A program made the position numbers and the translations under genes. A DNA stretch of 6,753 nt from an uncultured Selenomonas sp. (GTDB lineage: Bacteria; Bacillota; Negativicutes; Selenomonadales; Selenomonadaceae). Below, one piece after another: positions 5,539 to 6,753 of the stretch. The stretch spans positions 1 through 6,753 of the forward strand of contig CALGGN010000395.1 of the NCBI GenBank assembly GCA_937915915.1, written 5' to 3'. Each line of letters begins with the position of its first letter. Position 1 is the stretch's first letter. The notes beneath the pieces were generated by a model. That model searched no databases and was not told where the DNA came from. It saw nothing but the letters and a program-made list of their open reading frames with translations.

Positions 5539-6753
5539 TCAGGAAGAAGCTTCCTTCGGCATGGCAAGCCGCAGAGCATCCCCCAGAGATTCTGCCGCGT
5601 AGAGCTGTATGCCCTTGACCTTATCCGCAATCTGTTGATAATTCTTCTTCGGCAGCACAACGTGCTGGAAGCCCATCCGCTTCGCCTCGCTGACCCGCAG
5701 TTCCGCCTGGCTCACCGCACGCACCTCTCCCGAAAGCCCCACCTCGCCGAACATAATGGTCTTCGGCCGCAGCAGCCGGTTCGCAAAGCTTGATGCCATG
5801 GCCACGCAGATCCCAAGATCCGCCGCAGGCTCATCGATGCGGATGCCGCCCGCCACCTTCACATAGACATCGCAGGCCCCGATGGAAAGATGCACCCGCT
5901 TTTCCAGAACCGCAAGCAATAGCTGGATGCGCTTGATGTCCACGGAATCCGCCGTACGCCTTGGCGGCACATAGGGAGTGGGCGCAACCAAGGCCTGCAG
6001 CTCCACCAGCAGCGGCCTTGTCCCCTCTACCGTCGGTATGATCACACTGCCCGAATCCGACGCGTTCTCTGAAAGAAAGAGCCTGGATGCGTCCGGCACA
6101 TCCGCAAGCCCAGTATCCCGCATCTCGAACAATCCCAGCTCATTCGTACTGCCGAAACGATTCTTCACGGCCCGCAGCGCACGGTATTCCGCATTCCGCT
6201 CGCCCTCGAAGTAGAGCACCGTATCCACGATATGCTCCAATACCCTTGGCCCCGCAAGGTTTCCTTCCTTTGTCACATGACCGATGATAAATGCCGCGAT
6301 CCCGCCGGATTTTGCGATGCGCATGAGCTCCACCGCGCACTCGCGCACCTGGGATACGCTGCCCGGCGCACTTTCGATCTCCGGACGGAATACCGTCTGG
6401 ATGGAATCAATGATCAGAAGTTCCGGCTTTGCATTTTTCACATGCGTCTCGATGGTTTCCAGATTCGTCTCGCTCACAACCAGCAGCTTTTCCGCCAAGG
6501 CTTCCAGCCGATCTGCCCGCATGCGTACCTGCCGCGTGCTCTCCTCCCCCGTCACATAGAGCACAGGCTTCCCCACGCGCGCGACATTCGCACATACCCG
6601 CAAGGTAAGGCTGGACTTCCCGACGCCCGGATCCCCGACGATGAGGACCATCGACCCCGGGATGATCCCTCCGCCCAACACACGGTCCAACTCCTGCGAA
6701 CCTGTCTGGAAGCGCGGCAAGTCCTCCACTTGAACCGATGCTATCGGCTGCGG
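5539..6753 (-). CDS. radA: DNA repair protein RadA (Sms), 5'-truncated by the window edge
   Basis: RadA is a RecA-like ATPase that promotes branch migration and strand exchange during recombinational repair. The frame is open to the window edge, giving 404 residues beginning PQPIASVQVEDLPRF; the apparent GTG start at 6729 is the internal valine of QVEDLP. About 50 residues, including the N-terminal four-cysteine zinc finger, lie outside the window. Visible motifs in window numbering are Walker A GDPGVGKSS (40-48), Walker B LLIID (112-116), the RadA-specific KNRFG (197-201), and a C-terminal Lon-protease-like domain (from about 280, with VKVAGGIRIDEPAADL and FGEVGLSGEVR). No catalytic motif is damaged. 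The carboxypeptidase gene follows after 22 nt. In Firmicutes radA often follows clpC, which is therefore a fair expectation for the unseen upstream side. Confidence 0.97.
   Translation of the reverse strand, partial: PQPIASVQVEDLPRFQTGSQELDRVLGGGIIPGSMVLIVGDPGVGKSSLTLRVCANVARVGKPVLYVTGEESTRQVRMRADRLEALAEKLLVVSETNLETIETHVKNAKPELLIIDSIQTVFRPEIESAPGSVSQVRECAVELMRIAKSGGIAAFIIGHVTKEGNLAGPRVLEHIVDTVLYFEGERNAEYRALRAVKNRFGSTNELGLFEMRDTGLADVPDASRLFLSENASDSGSVIIPTVEGTRPLLVELQALVAPTPYVPPRRTADSVDIKRIQLLLAVLEKRVHLSIGACDVYVKVAGGIRIDEPAADLGICVAMASSFANRLLRPKTIMFGEVGLSGEVRAVSQAELRVSEAKRMGFQHVVLPKKNYQQIADKVKGIQLYAAESLGDALRLAMPKEASS

Noticed and set aside
6727..6729. GTG at 6729 as the true start of radA
   Set aside because: The frame stays open to the window edge and the upstream codons read PQPIASVQ, matching the usual linker before VEDLPRF in RadA. 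The gene is truncated and does not start here.

Overview
This 6.75-kb window is an ordinary, densely packed bacterial chromosome segment. Every gene that can be supported lies on the minus strand, so transcription runs from position 6753 towards position 1. The features suggest a moderately GC-rich anaerobe of the Firmicutes sensu lato. There are strong GGAGG-type ribosome binding sites, sigma-A-like promoters, TTG and GTG starts, a rubredoxin, an LDH-like malate dehydrogenase and a radA/D,D-carboxypeptidase pair. A diderm Negativicutes (Selenomonas-like) source is my best guess, but it is inference and no marker gene in the window proves it.

Layout in the direction of transcription. (1) 6753-5539 is radA, cut by the window edge so that its N-terminal zinc finger is missing. 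(2) 5516-4368 is a secreted D-alanyl-D-alanine carboxypeptidase 22 nt downstream of radA. (3) 4295-4138 is a self-contained tRNA-Leu(UAG) unit: a good promoter, an 84-nt tRNA with encoded CCA, and a strong UUCG-loop terminator. (4) 4121-3492 is an unrecognised exported protein whose Shine-Dalgarno sequence begins almost immediately after that terminator. (5) 3461-1629 is uvrC, followed through a 4-nt ATGA overlap by (6) 1632-754, a PHP-domain phosphoesterase. (7) 663-505 is a 52-residue rubredoxin, short enough to be missed by ordinary ORF cut-offs, with its own promoter. (8) 378-27 is the first 117 codons of malate dehydrogenase (mdh), with a near-consensus promoter.

The first 26 bases are not biological. 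They match the Illumina TruSeq read-2 adapter, so position 1 is an untrimmed contig end. The apparent C-terminus of mdh, including its stop codon, is adapter translated in frame.

Functionally the segment mixes DNA repair and recombination (radA, uvrC), cell-wall maturation (the carboxypeptidase), nucleotide or RNA turnover (PHP protein), translation (tRNA-Leu) and redox or central carbon metabolism (rubredoxin, mdh). I see no mobile element, CRISPR array, phage gene or defence system, and nothing that amounts to a new multi-gene system. The points most worth a second look are the adapter artefact, the tRNA terminator abutting the start of the exported-protein/uvrC/PHP operon, the unrecognised exported protein, and dyad symmetries over the rubredoxin and mdh promoters.
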